Assembly: GCF_000378505.1 (NCBI RefSeq) | Contig: NZ_KB899997.1 | Span: 1 to 64,000 of the forward strand | Direction of reading: 5' to 3' | Source of the DNA: Modicisalibacter luteus DSM 23508 | GTDB lineage: Bacteria; Pseudomonadota; Gammaproteobacteria; Pseudomonadales; Halomonadaceae | Length of the DNA stretch: 64,000 nt | Made by a program: the position numbers and the translations under genes | Shown: positions 44,532-52,798 of the stretch, in pieces | Layout of the letters: the number at the start of each line of letters is the position of its first letter | Numbering within the stretch: position 1 is the first letter of the stretch | Notes under the pieces: generated by a model | What the model was told of the DNA's origin: nothing | Database searches by the model: none | Seen by the model: only the letters and a program-made list of their open reading frames with translations

Positions 44532-45790
44532 CGAAAGGCCTCCAGCGCCTGGGCGAGTTCGTGGTGCTCGGCGGCGTAGGACTCCAGTGTCGTGCCCTGA
44601 ACGGTGGCATCCCAGGCCTGGCGCAAGCTCTTCACCCCGCTGGCGATGCCGCCGGGGTGGGCCATGATGCCGCCGCCGGCACAGAAAATCAGATCGGTGC
44701 TACCCAGCGCCTGGTAGGTGTCTACCGCTTGCCGCGCCGTCTGGCCCGAGGAGAACACCGGCATCACCTCGCAACCCGGCGTGGGGGGCGGAAACATTGG
44801 TGTCAGGCAGGCACGGGCGCTGGCGATCACGCTGTCATCGGCCTCGCTGAACTTGTTGGCCAATCCGTTGACGTGGATATGATCGACGCCGGCCAGGCGC
44901 CATAATTTCTGGTAAGCGATAAAGCTCATGCCGATATGCGGCGAGCGACTGAATAGGCCCCAGCCGGCACGATGGCCGTGCAGGGCCAGCCGGCAACGCT
45001 TGCGCAGGTGCGCCACGCCAGCCAGTCCCACACTATTGAGCGCGACCATGGCGCAAGTGCCACCGGCCGCTGCCACGTAATCGTGATGGCGTAACATTTC
45101 GTCGATATCGCCGGTAATGTTGAAGGCGTACATCACCTTGCGCCCGGTGCGCTCGGCATGAGCGTTGATGATCGGCATGACTGCATCGACCCGCGCCTCG
45201 AGAGGGTTGTGCGGCCCGTTGGCCTGCAGTTCATCATCCTTGATGAAGTCGATGCCACCCTCGACGAGCTGCTCGACAACCTCGGCGGTCTGCGCCGGCG
45301 ACAGGCCCACGCTGGGCTTGATGATGGTACCGATCAGCGGGCGTTGCTCAACGCCGGTGAGCTTGCGCGTGCCGGCGATAGCATATTGTGGCCCGGGGTA
45401 GGCGGTGGCGAAGCTATCCGGCAGTGTCAGGTCGAGCAGCTTGAGTGCGGAGAATTCCTTGAGCTCGAACAGGTTGCCAGCGACGGTGGAGAGCAGATTG
45501 GGCAGAGACGGCCCGAGGTTGGCGATCGGCCATGACAGCGTGACACGGGCACGCTGGTAGCGCGGCATGTCGCTGCCCTTCGGCGGGCGCACAGGAAGCG
45601 ACGGCGTCTCGACGCATTCGAGATGCTCGATACGCTCGACGTTGGCGCCATGATTCGCGCGCAGCTCATCAGTCTCGTTGGCCAGTCGAGTGAAAGTGCC
45701 TGACGACTGCTCGCCAGCCATCACCTCGGCCGCGCGCTCGACTGGGTAGGGCGTCTCGATAAGGTAAGTGGCGTAGATTCGTTCGCTCAT
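44528..45790 (-). CDS. RuBisCO-like protein, candidate OiaX (3-oxo-isoapionate-4-phosphate processing)
   Basis: A 420-aa RuBisCO large-subunit-type protein, shorter than true form I enzymes (about 475). Active-site elements remain: Lys158 in GTIIKPSVGLSP, the carbamylation and metal site Lys184-Asp185-Asp186-Glu187 in DFIKDDEL, His in ALHGHRAGWG, and the phosphate-site glycines in FCAGGGIMAHPGG. In apionate operons such proteins act as 3-oxo-isoapionate-4-phosphate transcarboxylase/hydrolase (OiaX) or decarboxylase (OiaC). No erythrulose-phosphate isomerase is nearby, which slightly favours OiaX. CO2 fixation is unlikely: no small subunit or phosphoribulokinase is seen. Confidence 0.82.
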   Translation of the reverse strand: MSERIYATYLIETPYPVERAAEVMAGEQSSGTFTRLANETDELRANHGANVERIEHLECVETPSLPVRPPKGSDMPRYQRARVTLSWPIANLGPSLPNLLSTVAGNLFELKEFSALKLLDLTLPDSFATAYPGPQYAIAGTRKLTGVEQRPLIGTIIKPSVGLSPAQTAEVVEQLVEGGIDFIKDDELQANGPHNPLEARVDAVMPIINAHAERTGRKVMYAFNITGDIDEMLRHHDYVAAAGGTCAMVALNSVGLAGVAHLRKRCRLALHGHRAGWGLFSRSPHIGMSFIAYQKLWRLAGVDHIHVNGLANKFSEADDSVIASARACLTPMFPPPTPGCEVMPVFSSGQTARQAVDTYQALGSTDLIFCAGGGIMAHPGGIASGVKSLRQAWDATVQGTTLESYAAEHHELAQALEAFR

Positions 45791-45805
45791 GACACTCCTC
45801 CCCGA

Positions 45806-46633
45806 TCAAGTAATGCGGCGGATGCTCTCTGCAATTTCCTCAGGCTCGAAGACCTTTTTCCAGTCGTCGCGCATTAGCATTGGCTTGCCATTTTCAATGG
45901 CCTTGTTGCAGGCATCCGAGAAAGCGCCAGGCTGCTCATCGAAGATGACAGCAGAAAGGATATTCATATGGCCGAGCAGGAAATCGCGGGCACACTGCTG
46001 GGAGACGCCACGAGCGACGACTTCATCCATGGCTTCGCGCATCACTGCCAGCAGTGTGGCGCAGACTGTCTCGGAAAGTCCCGGTTCGAGCAGGGCCATC
46101 TCATCGACGCTGACTCGGTGTGACCGCCCGACTGGGGCATAGATGGTACGGGCAATGCGTTCACCAAGTTCGAAACTCTCCTCTGGGCCCTGCATCAGGG
46201 CACTGACAATGTGCTGAGTAGCCTTGAGGCCACCGAAGTAGTCTTTCTTGGCTTCCAGGTCCGTCTCGTCATTGAAGATTGGCGGATGGCAGGGGTGAGT
46301 GACGAAGTAGATCAGGTCATCTCGCTCGGGCAGGTGGCCGGCGAAGGGGGCCGCCGCATCCAGCGTAATAACCATGGTACCGCTTTCCATCATTGGCGAG
46401 AGCTGGTGCGAGATCTTTCCGACCAATGTATCTGGCACAGCCAGGATAACCACGTCGGCATTGGGAACGGCTCGCTCGGCGTCGACACAATCGATACTCA
46501 GCTCCTGGCTTAGGCGTCCGCGTCCTGCTTCGCTGACCTCGACGTGATCGACCGTAAATTCCGAGCCCTTCAGGTTACGCGACAGGCGAAAGCCCATCTT
46601 GCCGCCAGCGCCGATCAATGCAATGCGTGTCAT
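45806..46633 (-). CDS. apnO: D-apionate oxidoisomerase ApnO-like protein
   Basis: A 275-aa NAD(P)-binding protein. RIALIGAGGKMGFRLSRNL (residues 3-21) is the Rossmann motif; FVTHPCHPPIFNDETD (about 109-124) and the C-terminal phosphogluconate-dehydrogenase-like helical part (GHMNILSAVIFDEQPGAFSDACNKAI) characterise the ApnO group, which oxidises and isomerises D-apionate to 3-oxo-isoapionate. It is the first gene of the module with the RuBisCO-like protein (15-nt gap) and DUF1537 kinase, and is divergent from a GntR regulator. The start at 46633 has AGGA eight to nine bases upstream. No apiose dehydrogenase or lactonase is nearby. Confidence 0.82.
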   Translation of the reverse strand: MTRIALIGAGGKMGFRLSRNLKGSEFTVDHVEVSEAGRGRLSQELSIDCVDAERAVPNADVVILAVPDTLVGKISHQLSPMMESGTMVITLDAAAPFAGHLPERDDLIYFVTHPCHPPIFNDETDLEAKKDYFGGLKATQHIVSALMQGPEESFELGERIARTIYAPVGRSHRVSVDEMALLEPGLSETVCATLLAVMREAMDEVVARGVSQQCARDFLLGHMNILSAVIFDEQPGAFSDACNKAIENGKPMLMRDDWKKVFEPEEIAESIRRIT

Positions 46634-46674
46634 GGTTATTGTCCTGCCTTGCCGATGGAAAGAAACTCGATATA

Positions 46675-46697
46675 ACTGGTATGATGACATGACAAGT
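46675..46697. promoter_or_regulatory. Possible GntR/FadR-type operator
   Basis: ACTGGT (46675-46680) and ACAAGT (46692-46697) form an imperfect inverted repeat (five of six positions) across ATGATGACAT, in the 167-nt gap between apnO and the divergent GntR gene. The position fits autoregulation and control of apnO, but the repeat is imperfect. Confidence 0.35.
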
Positions 46698-46800
46698 ACG
46701 CCACGCTGTCAAACGCGACTTTGGTCGCAGCCATGATGTGGCTGCGCATGTATGGGGCGTTTGGATAAGCTGCCTCCCGATATCAATTCAGAGACACTCC

Positions 46801-47508
46801 ATGAGCGATGCCCTGAAGGTTTCCCGTCGCAAGCTGTCTGACGAGGTGTTCGATCGGCTATATGCCATGCTGCTCAATGGCGACTACCGGCCAGGTGATA
46901 GCCTGCCGTCGGAGCGTCAACTGATGGAGATGTTCGGGGTCGGGCGGCCGGCGGTACGCGAGGCGATGCAGTCTCTGGAGCGTGCCGGCCTGGTCAGTAT
47001 TCATCATGGGCAGCGGCCCACAGTGACCATGCCCACGGCCTCGGGTGTACTCTCGCAAATTGAGCTGACTGCCATGCATATGCTGTCGAGCTCACCGCAA
47101 TCGCTGGAGCAGCTCAAGGAGGCGAGGGCGTTCTTCGAACTTGGCATGGTTGCCCGAGCGGCGCAGAAGGCCACGGATAAGGACATCGAGCGACTCGAAA
47201 CATTACTCGAGATGCAGCGCTCCCAACTGAACGTCGATGTCGGCGCCTTCATCAAGACCGACATGTCCTTTCATGTCGCCATTGCCGAGATGACCGGCAA
47301 TGCCATCTTTATCGCAGTGAGCAACGCCATGCTCAACTGGCTGGCGAATTTTCACACCGAGGCATTGCACTGGAAAGGCAACGAGCATGTCACGCTGGAG
47401 GAGCATGCGCGCATTCTCGATGCCATTCGCAGCCATGACGGTGATGCCGCGACAGACGAGATGCGGGCGCACCTCGACCGGGCGGGAATGTTGTCTTTAA
47501 TTTCCTAA
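46801..47508 (+). CDS. GntR family (FadR subfamily) regulator
   Basis: A 235-aa protein with an N-terminal winged HTH (residues 8-75: LSDEVFDRLYAMLLNGDYRPGDSLPSERQLMEMFGVGRPAVREAMQSLERAGLVSI) and an all-helical FCD ligand domain (about 95-225) with metal-binding Asp and His in TDMSFHVAIAEMTGN and a late His in EEHARILDAI. It resembles NanR-type regulators. Divergent from apnO-RLP-kinase, it probably controls that operon in response to a sugar acid (inference). The start at 46801 follows GAGACACTCC. Its stop overlaps that of the acyltransferase gene by 4 nt. Confidence 0.9.
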   Translation: MSDALKVSRRKLSDEVFDRLYAMLLNGDYRPGDSLPSERQLMEMFGVGRPAVREAMQSLERAGLVSIHHGQRPTVTMPTASGVLSQIELTAMHMLSSSPQSLEQLKEARAFFELGMVARAAQKATDKDIERLETLLEMQRSQLNVDVGAFIKTDMSFHVAIAEMTGNAIFIAVSNAMLNWLANFHTEALHWKGNEHVTLEEHARILDAIRSHDGDAATDEMRAHLDRAGMLSLIS

Positions 47509-48263
47509 ATGGTGGTAGAAAGCTCTGTTTTTGAGCAGTTAAGCTGGTCGTGTATTTCTCTATATAAAGGAAGCAGTTTTTTGGCCATTCCATTACTTGC
47601 TGTTGAGTTATCTATGTAGTAGGGCTCTCTAATGCCATGGTAGTGTATAGGGTCGCCTACTTTTATGAAGTTGAAGCCATATTTTCTTAGTAACCGAGGA
47701 AGAGTTGGCTCCATCATGGCGAACATATGTTGCTTGTTGAATAATTCCGCTATCGCGTAAGAGGATAGAAATAGCCCAATGATCAAGTAGGGGAACGTTG
47801 ATTTTTCGTCCTTGATTAATGGCTCGTGATTATATGTTAACCCTTCCCTGAAGCGTCTGGAAATTACTAGCCTAGATGCTTCGCATATATTTTTTCTCGG
47901 AAGTTCGGTTATGAATTCAGGTAATTTGTTTTTATACTGCTCTTCAATAGGAAGTTTAGAGGCGGCCTTTTCGAGACTGCTGTCTAATGTTATGACTCTC
48001 AGCCCTCCGGCGGTAATCCCTGTGTGTTTGTGTTCAATGATGCAATGTATGGAAGAATGGTCGTAATCATCTTTTTCCACGCCATTCAGTATGTTCATTT
48101 TGTAGCTTAGTTCTTGGCAAAACACTTCGTGGCGGAGCTTATAGAAATGCTTTTTTTCGTTGTCGCTAAAAGCCAGCTTGAAGTTAAAAAAATCTGTCAA
48201 TCGTAGGTAAGGCTCTTTGAAAGCCTCTTTGTCTGTCGGTTTGCTGGTGATTAGAGATCCCAT
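47505..48263 (-). CDS. FeeM / PEP-CTERM-exosortase-type N-acyltransferase
   Basis: A 252-aa protein related to GNAT-fold N-acyl amino acid synthases (FeeM) and autoinducer synthases: FYKLRHEVFCQELSY (about 40-54), then HCIIEHKHTGITAGGLRVI (about 74-92), ICEASRLVISRRFRE (about 125-139) and LLRKYGFNFIKVG (about 191-203). Such enzymes join an acyl group from acyl-ACP to an amino acid or similar amine; the product here is unknown. The gene is strikingly AT-rich next to its neighbours, suggesting transfer. No exosortase or PEP-CTERM gene is in the window. The start is taken at 48263 (AAGGGA six bases upstream). It is last in a four-gene set. Confidence 0.82.
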   Translation of the reverse strand: MGSLITSKPTDKEAFKEPYLRLTDFFNFKLAFSDNEKKHFYKLRHEVFCQELSYKMNILNGVEKDDYDHSSIHCIIEHKHTGITAGGLRVITLDSSLEKAASKLPIEEQYKNKLPEFITELPRKNICEASRLVISRRFREGLTYNHEPLIKDEKSTFPYLIIGLFLSSYAIAELFNKQHMFAMMEPTLPRLLRKYGFNFIKVGDPIHYHGIREPYYIDNSTASNGMAKKLLPLYREIHDQLNCSKTELSTTI

Positions 48264-48301
48264 TGACATTCCCTTGCTAGAGACAATTGATTTTGATTTT
48301 T

Positions 48302-51145
48302 TTAGTTTTCGGCCATGGTGGAAAAAGTGGCTTTCATTGGCATCGGTTTTCCCAGGTGAAAACCTTGACCGTAAGTGATGCCGTAAGCCTGTAAAAGTGG
48401 GATCAAGGCTTCCTGATCCACGAATTCGGCGATGGCCTGCTTGCCGAAGCCTTGGGCAATGTCGGCAATTGCCTTGACGATAATACGACTATCTGCGCTG
48501 GTTGCTAGGTTTCTAATGAACGAGCCATCGATCTTGATGTAATCGACAGGCAACTGGCTGAGGTAATGGAAACTGCTGAAACCAACGCCGAAGTCATCCA
48601 GAGCCGTGCGGCAACCAAGATCACGAATACCCTGCATCATGCCACGTGCTGTTGCAAAGTCGGTGACTGCGGCCGTTTCCGTAATCTCGAGTATCAACTT
48701 ATGTGGGTCCGCGCCGCTGATTGCCAACTCATCAGCCAGAAAGCGGGTTAGCCCACCGTCATGGAAGGACTGTCCAGACAAGTTGACGGCCAAGCTGATC
48801 CCTTGATGCTGGACCGAGCGAAGCGCCCTAAGACTCTCACGTAGTACCCAACGATCTAGTTGGATAATCTGGCCGCTACGTTCTGCTATCGGGATGAAAC
48901 TACCTGGCGCCACCAGCGAGCCATCCTCATTACGCATGCGAAGCAGAACTTCATAATGGCGTACGTCGCGGTCCGCCAACCGAACGATGGGTTGAACCAT
49001 CAATACGAAATCGTCCTCACGCAGTGCTTTACGAATACGCTCTACCCAGTAGACCCGCTGTTGCAACTCGTCCTTGGCATGCTGGATCGCTTCGAGCAGG
49101 TACCACCGCTGAACTCCGCTCTCCTTGGCCTTGTACATGGCAACGTCAGCACTAGCCATGATGTCGGAAGGGGTCTCACCATGCATGGGATACAAGGCGA
49201 TACCAATACTAGCAACGGCGCGATGAAGACGGGAAGCAACTGTCAGGCCGACGTTGTCCAACACCCGGTCGATAGACTTTGCAGCTTGTATGGCCTGCTT
49301 GGCATCGACATCATGCAATAATATGGAGAACTCATCGCCTCCCAGTCTTGCAATCACGTAATCGCGACCGAACTCTCGGTGAAGGGCTTCGGCTACCATG
49401 CGTAGCAGGCTATCTCCCGCATGATGACCGCTAAGTTCGTTAACTTCCTTGAATTGGTCGAGATCTAGAAACAGGACGGCGCCGGGACAGTTCTGCTCCA
49501 GTGCACGGTCCAGCGCCTCTTGAAAAAAGCGCCGATTATAAAGCTCTGTCAGCGGGTCGTGCTGTGCCAGCCAGGTCAGGCGAGCTTCAGCGACTTTACG
49601 CTCGGTAATATCGAGACCGACCGAAATACGTGCTGATGTTTCGCCCTGCTGGGCTGGAAGCGCTGCGTGTGCCCACACAATGGTACGTTCCGGTTGGCCG
49701 GGTAGTTGTACTACGCGTTCGTCCTGGTGTGTACCGATAGAGGCTTTGCCTTTCAGCTCACGATATAAAAAAATATCGTCAAATGACTTGCCTATGAGGG
49801 AGGCTTCGTCAAGTGAGAGCATGCTCAGGGCATAGTCGTTAACCATCATGATATGACCATGAGCATCCTGAGTCAGGATAAAGACGCGTGCGGTGTCCAG
49901 TAGGCTTTCAACGAAATCACGTTCTTGAGCCAGTTCCTTGACACGGAGGGTCAATTGCTCGCTTCGCGAGCGCAATTCGCACTCAAAGGATTCTAACTGC
50001 AGGGCCAGGTCCAGCGTCGTTGTATCCAGAACGTCGATTTCGTCGAGGAGACGCTTTTGAGGGAGAGGCACCATGACTCTGGCCTTCGAATAGCCTCCTT
50101 TGGCAAGCGATGGCAATACATCAGCCAAGCGTCTCAGGCGTGCCATCGGGCGCCATAGGATAACCAGCAGCAAGATTTCCGCCGCAAGCCACCCAAGTAA
50201 TGAAATGACTAAGCTGGTACGTGTATCTTGGGTAATCGTATGAATCTGACCGGTAATGTCAGAAACAAGCAAAAAATAGCCTGCACTTTGAGAACTGTTA
50301 TTACTATCGAGGCGTATGGCGGAAACTTCATAATAGGAGTTGCCTGATTGAATAATCAAAGGGGCGTTGACGAGCTGAGGTAAGGTTGCCTGGCGAGCGG
50401 CGTCCCGAAGTAGGGGGAGGGTTACGGACTGGTGCGTTACGGTTTCCAAGTGTCCGTTCCATGCGTCAAGGGTGCGCTCCCCTCCCATATCGGCAGAAGC
50501 GGCTTGACCAGCGACTAGAAGTGCCACCTCGCTGTCGGCCATGCGTTGGGCTTGACGGGTAACATCGGCTAGCGAGCGCGACACGACGACCATGCCAACG
50601 CTGGCCCCTTCTACTAGGACAGGTACTGCAATATATTGCCTGCAGTCGTAGGTGCAGCGCAAAGTAGACATTGGAGCTTCTGAATACATAACCTGCTGTG
50701 CCCAGTCTCGAACCGGCCTGAATATTCCTTCTTGTGGTATACCCCATGAGGCTATTCGGTTTCCATGGGCGTTGAGCACTAATATTTCATCAATCCCTGA
50801 TTCTAATTGTAGTGTCGGCCATTGAGAAGAAAGCGAATGAATGACAGTTGTAGAGTCGTTGCTTATTAATGCAGGGCCTAGCCTGTACGATGCGGCCAGT
50901 AAGCTGGCTAACTGGCGGAGCGATTCTTCTGATCTTCTTAGCGCGAGTTGAATTTCCTTTGCCTGGCTCTCTACTTGAGTATTTCTGTGATCGCTAAACT
51001 GTCTTGTTAGGCTGCTGTGGCTAATGTAAGTAAAGAGCGAGGCCAAGCCTAAAAGTAGAAGGCTGGAAAGGAACACCACCCTCCATGTAAGGCTGAAACG
51101 AGAAATGTTTTTTGTGGTCTTTCTCTTCATTTCTGGCCTATTCAA
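48302..51145 (-). CDS. Membrane GGDEF-EAL protein with periplasmic sensor and PAS
   Basis: A 947-aa inner-membrane protein. Helix 1 (about 20-42), a periplasmic Cache-like sensor of about 260 residues, helix 2 (about 307-328), a HAMP-like stretch and coiled coil, PAS (about 415-530; LLDTARVFILTQDAHGHIMMVND), GGDEF at 602-606 (RLGGDEFSIL, intact, no canonical upstream RxxD inhibitory site) and an EAL domain (about 710-940) whose signature reads EVL (732-734) but keeps NLSGQSF, EITET, DDFGVGFSSF and IKIDGSFI. It may both make and degrade c-di-GMP. The ATG overlaps the porin stop; the acyltransferase lies 38 nt downstream. Confidence 0.92.
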   Translation of the reverse strand: MNRPEMKRKTTKNISRFSLTWRVVFLSSLLLLGLASLFTYISHSSLTRQFSDHRNTQVESQAKEIQLALRRSEESLRQLASLLAASYRLGPALISNDSTTVIHSLSSQWPTLQLESGIDEILVLNAHGNRIASWGIPQEGIFRPVRDWAQQVMYSEAPMSTLRCTYDCRQYIAVPVLVEGASVGMVVVSRSLADVTRQAQRMADSEVALLVAGQAASADMGGERTLDAWNGHLETVTHQSVTLPLLRDAARQATLPQLVNAPLIIQSGNSYYEVSAIRLDSNNSSQSAGYFLLVSDITGQIHTITQDTRTSLVISLLGWLAAEILLLVILWRPMARLRRLADVLPSLAKGGYSKARVMVPLPQKRLLDEIDVLDTTTLDLALQLESFECELRSRSEQLTLRVKELAQERDFVESLLDTARVFILTQDAHGHIMMVNDYALSMLSLDEASLIGKSFDDIFLYRELKGKASIGTHQDERVVQLPGQPERTIVWAHAALPAQQGETSARISVGLDITERKVAEARLTWLAQHDPLTELYNRRFFQEALDRALEQNCPGAVLFLDLDQFKEVNELSGHHAGDSLLRMVAEALHREFGRDYVIARLGGDEFSILLHDVDAKQAIQAAKSIDRVLDNVGLTVASRLHRAVASIGIALYPMHGETPSDIMASADVAMYKAKESGVQRWYLLEAIQHAKDELQQRVYWVERIRKALREDDFVLMVQPIVRLADRDVRHYEVLLRMRNEDGSLVAPGSFIPIAERSGQIIQLDRWVLRESLRALRSVQHQGISLAVNLSGQSFHDGGLTRFLADELAISGADPHKLILEITETAAVTDFATARGMMQGIRDLGCRTALDDFGVGFSSFHYLSQLPVDYIKIDGSFIRNLATSADSRIIVKAIADIAQGFGKQAIAEFVDQEALIPLLQAYGITYGQGFHLGKPMPMKATFSTMAEN

Positions 51146-52359
51146 AAGCGTAACGACATTTGGAGGAGAAGCATGTTCCAGTACCTGTCCCTTTCTTCCT
51201 GAGATGTATTGCTCTGGTAAGGGAGCCAGCCAGTCCCATCGACGCTATGATACTCTGCTGCAAGAAGAACCTGAGGGTGAAGGCTCCATTGAAGCCCTAA
51301 AGTAATGTCTTTTGCATATTGCGTGTGCGCTTGGCCAGCACCGCTTGCCTCATAATCGCTTCCATCCTGATCGTCGCGATTATTGGCTAAATAATCGTAG
51401 CGGATAAGCCATTGCCAATCGTCGTGGAACCGCCTCGTGTATTGTAAGTACCAACTTTCTCCCGTTGTTTCATGGTTTCTAGGGTCAGTGAATCCTGTAA
51501 GCGATACCTTTCGTATAGCGTACTCGCCGGTTAAGCTCCAAAATTCATCATTATATTGCAATGAGAAAACCGTTGGCTGGAATTGGAATTCTCCATTGCC
51601 AGGCGTATCTTCGTTAGAGTTGAAATGTGCTTGGGCACGACCTGTGCTGACCGCTGCTATGAACTTGCCGCCATCATGTTCATAACGTATCTGGCCAAGA
51701 GCGGAAGTCCCACTATCTAAGTCACCTGAAGATTTAGGAAGTAAAAGCGTCTCTTGTACATCCTCATCTATCTGCGCTTCCCCAAAACTGGTCTGTACAT
51801 AAAGGGTTCCCGTCGGTAGGCGTTCCTCTAAATAGGCGCTCACACCATCTCCGGCCAAGCCCAAGGAACGAGTGCGATCAAAATAGATAGATTGAGGCAA
51901 TAATATGCTTGGTCGCGTGAAAGCTATGTCTCTTGTTTGGTTGTAAAAGCCAAACGGGTTTTTTACACGACCTGCCTGTATGCCCAATGTACGATGCCGG
52001 TTAGAAATCATCTGGTAGTCGATGATGCCATAGTCCAGAACAGGTCCTTCCTCGCTGGTATCGCCAGCTTGACGCCACAGTAACTGGGCGGCTAGGAGCA
52101 CGTCCCGGTGTGGGCGCAACGAGGCATTAGCACCGATTTCGGTGTATTCGAAGCTCCCCCCGTTCCCGCTGCTGGGTCCGAAAAAGTCGTTACCTTCGGA
52201 GGCGATCCAGGCTTGGCTGAGAAAACCGTGCATTTGCAGAGTATCCACGACTTTTTCGGTAGCCTGGGCGGCCGGACTGATGCACAGCACCGATGCTATC
52301 AGTCCCGAGCCCGATAGCAGGCGGCTAGTTCGCCAGTGGCATGACCTTGACACTGTCAT
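51142..52359 (-). CDS. Outer-membrane porin-like protein
   Basis: A 405-aa secreted protein: signal peptide at residues 1-34 (LLSGSGLIASVLCISPAAQA), then alternating beta-strand patterns typical of a porin barrel: LQMHGFLSQAWI, GANASLRPHRDVLLAAQLLW, LGIQAGRVKNPFGFYNQTRD, FWSLTGEYAIRKVSLTGF, WYLQYTRRFHDDWQWLIRYDYL and VLLAAEYHSV. It ends in a terminal Phe (QMSLRF), the usual barrel-assembly signal. The specificity is unknown. The start at 52359 has GAGAGG at about eight bases and lies inside the end of the PstS-like gene. The stop overlaps the GGDEF-EAL start. Confidence 0.85.
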   Translation of the reverse strand: MTVSRSCHWRTSRLLSGSGLIASVLCISPAAQATEKVVDTLQMHGFLSQAWIASEGNDFFGPSSGNGGSFEYTEIGANASLRPHRDVLLAAQLLWRQAGDTSEEGPVLDYGIIDYQMISNRHRTLGIQAGRVKNPFGFYNQTRDIAFTRPSILLPQSIYFDRTRSLGLAGDGVSAYLEERLPTGTLYVQTSFGEAQIDEDVQETLLLPKSSGDLDSGTSALGQIRYEHDGGKFIAAVSTGRAQAHFNSNEDTPGNGEFQFQPTVFSLQYNDEFWSLTGEYAIRKVSLTGFTDPRNHETTGESWYLQYTRRFHDDWQWLIRYDYLANNRDDQDGSDYEASGAGQAHTQYAKDITLGLQWSLHPQVLLAAEYHSVDGTGWLPYQSNTSQEERDRYWNMLLLQMSLRF

Positions 52360-52798
52360 CCAAATAACCTCTCTCGATATAGCCCAGCCCGCCGGATGTT
52401 GAGGCAACATGCTTGACTATCTCCGGTTGCGTCATCACGACGTTTGGGGCCTGACCGGTGCCAGAAAATACGACGCGGTCCCAGGCGAGCCTCAACTGGT
52501 GGGGATAAACGTTCAATAGGGATTTCGAAAAACGTGCATGCACAGAGTGATTTTCAGGAAGTACGAACACACTGACTGCTTGCCCGTTGGGCCAGGTTCG
52601 CTGGCGCATGGCAAAAATGGCACGTGCCGTGTCCCGTGAAAGGGTTTCGACTCGAACATTGGGATGGGCGATCATGATTACATCGTTTGGGTCGTCAGCC
52701 CAGCCTGACAGACAGGTCAGACATAGCGCGATCGAGACCAGCCAGCGCGGGGCTAGCCGGTCCAAACCTCTTATTGTCCCACCCCGCCTAGCTGGCAT
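52325..52798 (-). CDS. Short PstS-like periplasmic substrate-binding protein
   Basis: A 157-aa exported protein: signal peptide around residues 20-35 (WLVSIALCLTCLSGWA), then a mature part of only about 120 residues resembling the C-terminal lobe of phosphate-binding proteins: IMIAHPNVRVETLSRDTARAIFAMRQRTWPNG, RFSKSLLN, LRLAWDRVVFSGTGQAP and the PstS-like GGLGYIERG. Being half-size, it is unlikely to be a full transport binding protein, and no ABC permease or ATPase is nearby. It is the first gene of the set with the porin and GGDEF-EAL gene. The start at 52798 (ATG) has only GGAA upstream; a TTG at 52825 is an alternative. Confidence 0.78.
   Translation of the reverse strand: MPARRGGTIRGLDRLAPRWLVSIALCLTCLSGWADDPNDVIMIAHPNVRVETLSRDTARAIFAMRQRTWPNGQAVSVFVLPENHSVHARFSKSLLNVYPHQLRLAWDRVVFSGTGQAPNVVMTQPEIVKHVASTSGGLGYIERGYLDDSVKVMPLAN

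Noticed and set aside
44528-45790. RuBisCO large subunit and carbon fixation
   Set aside because: The protein is short, with no small subunit or phosphoribulokinase, and sits with ApnO-like and DUF1537 genes, so it is a RuBisCO-like catabolic enzyme.
52325-52798. Phosphate transport (pst) locus
   Set aside because: The binding-like protein is half-size and no permease, ATPase or phoU gene is adjacent.
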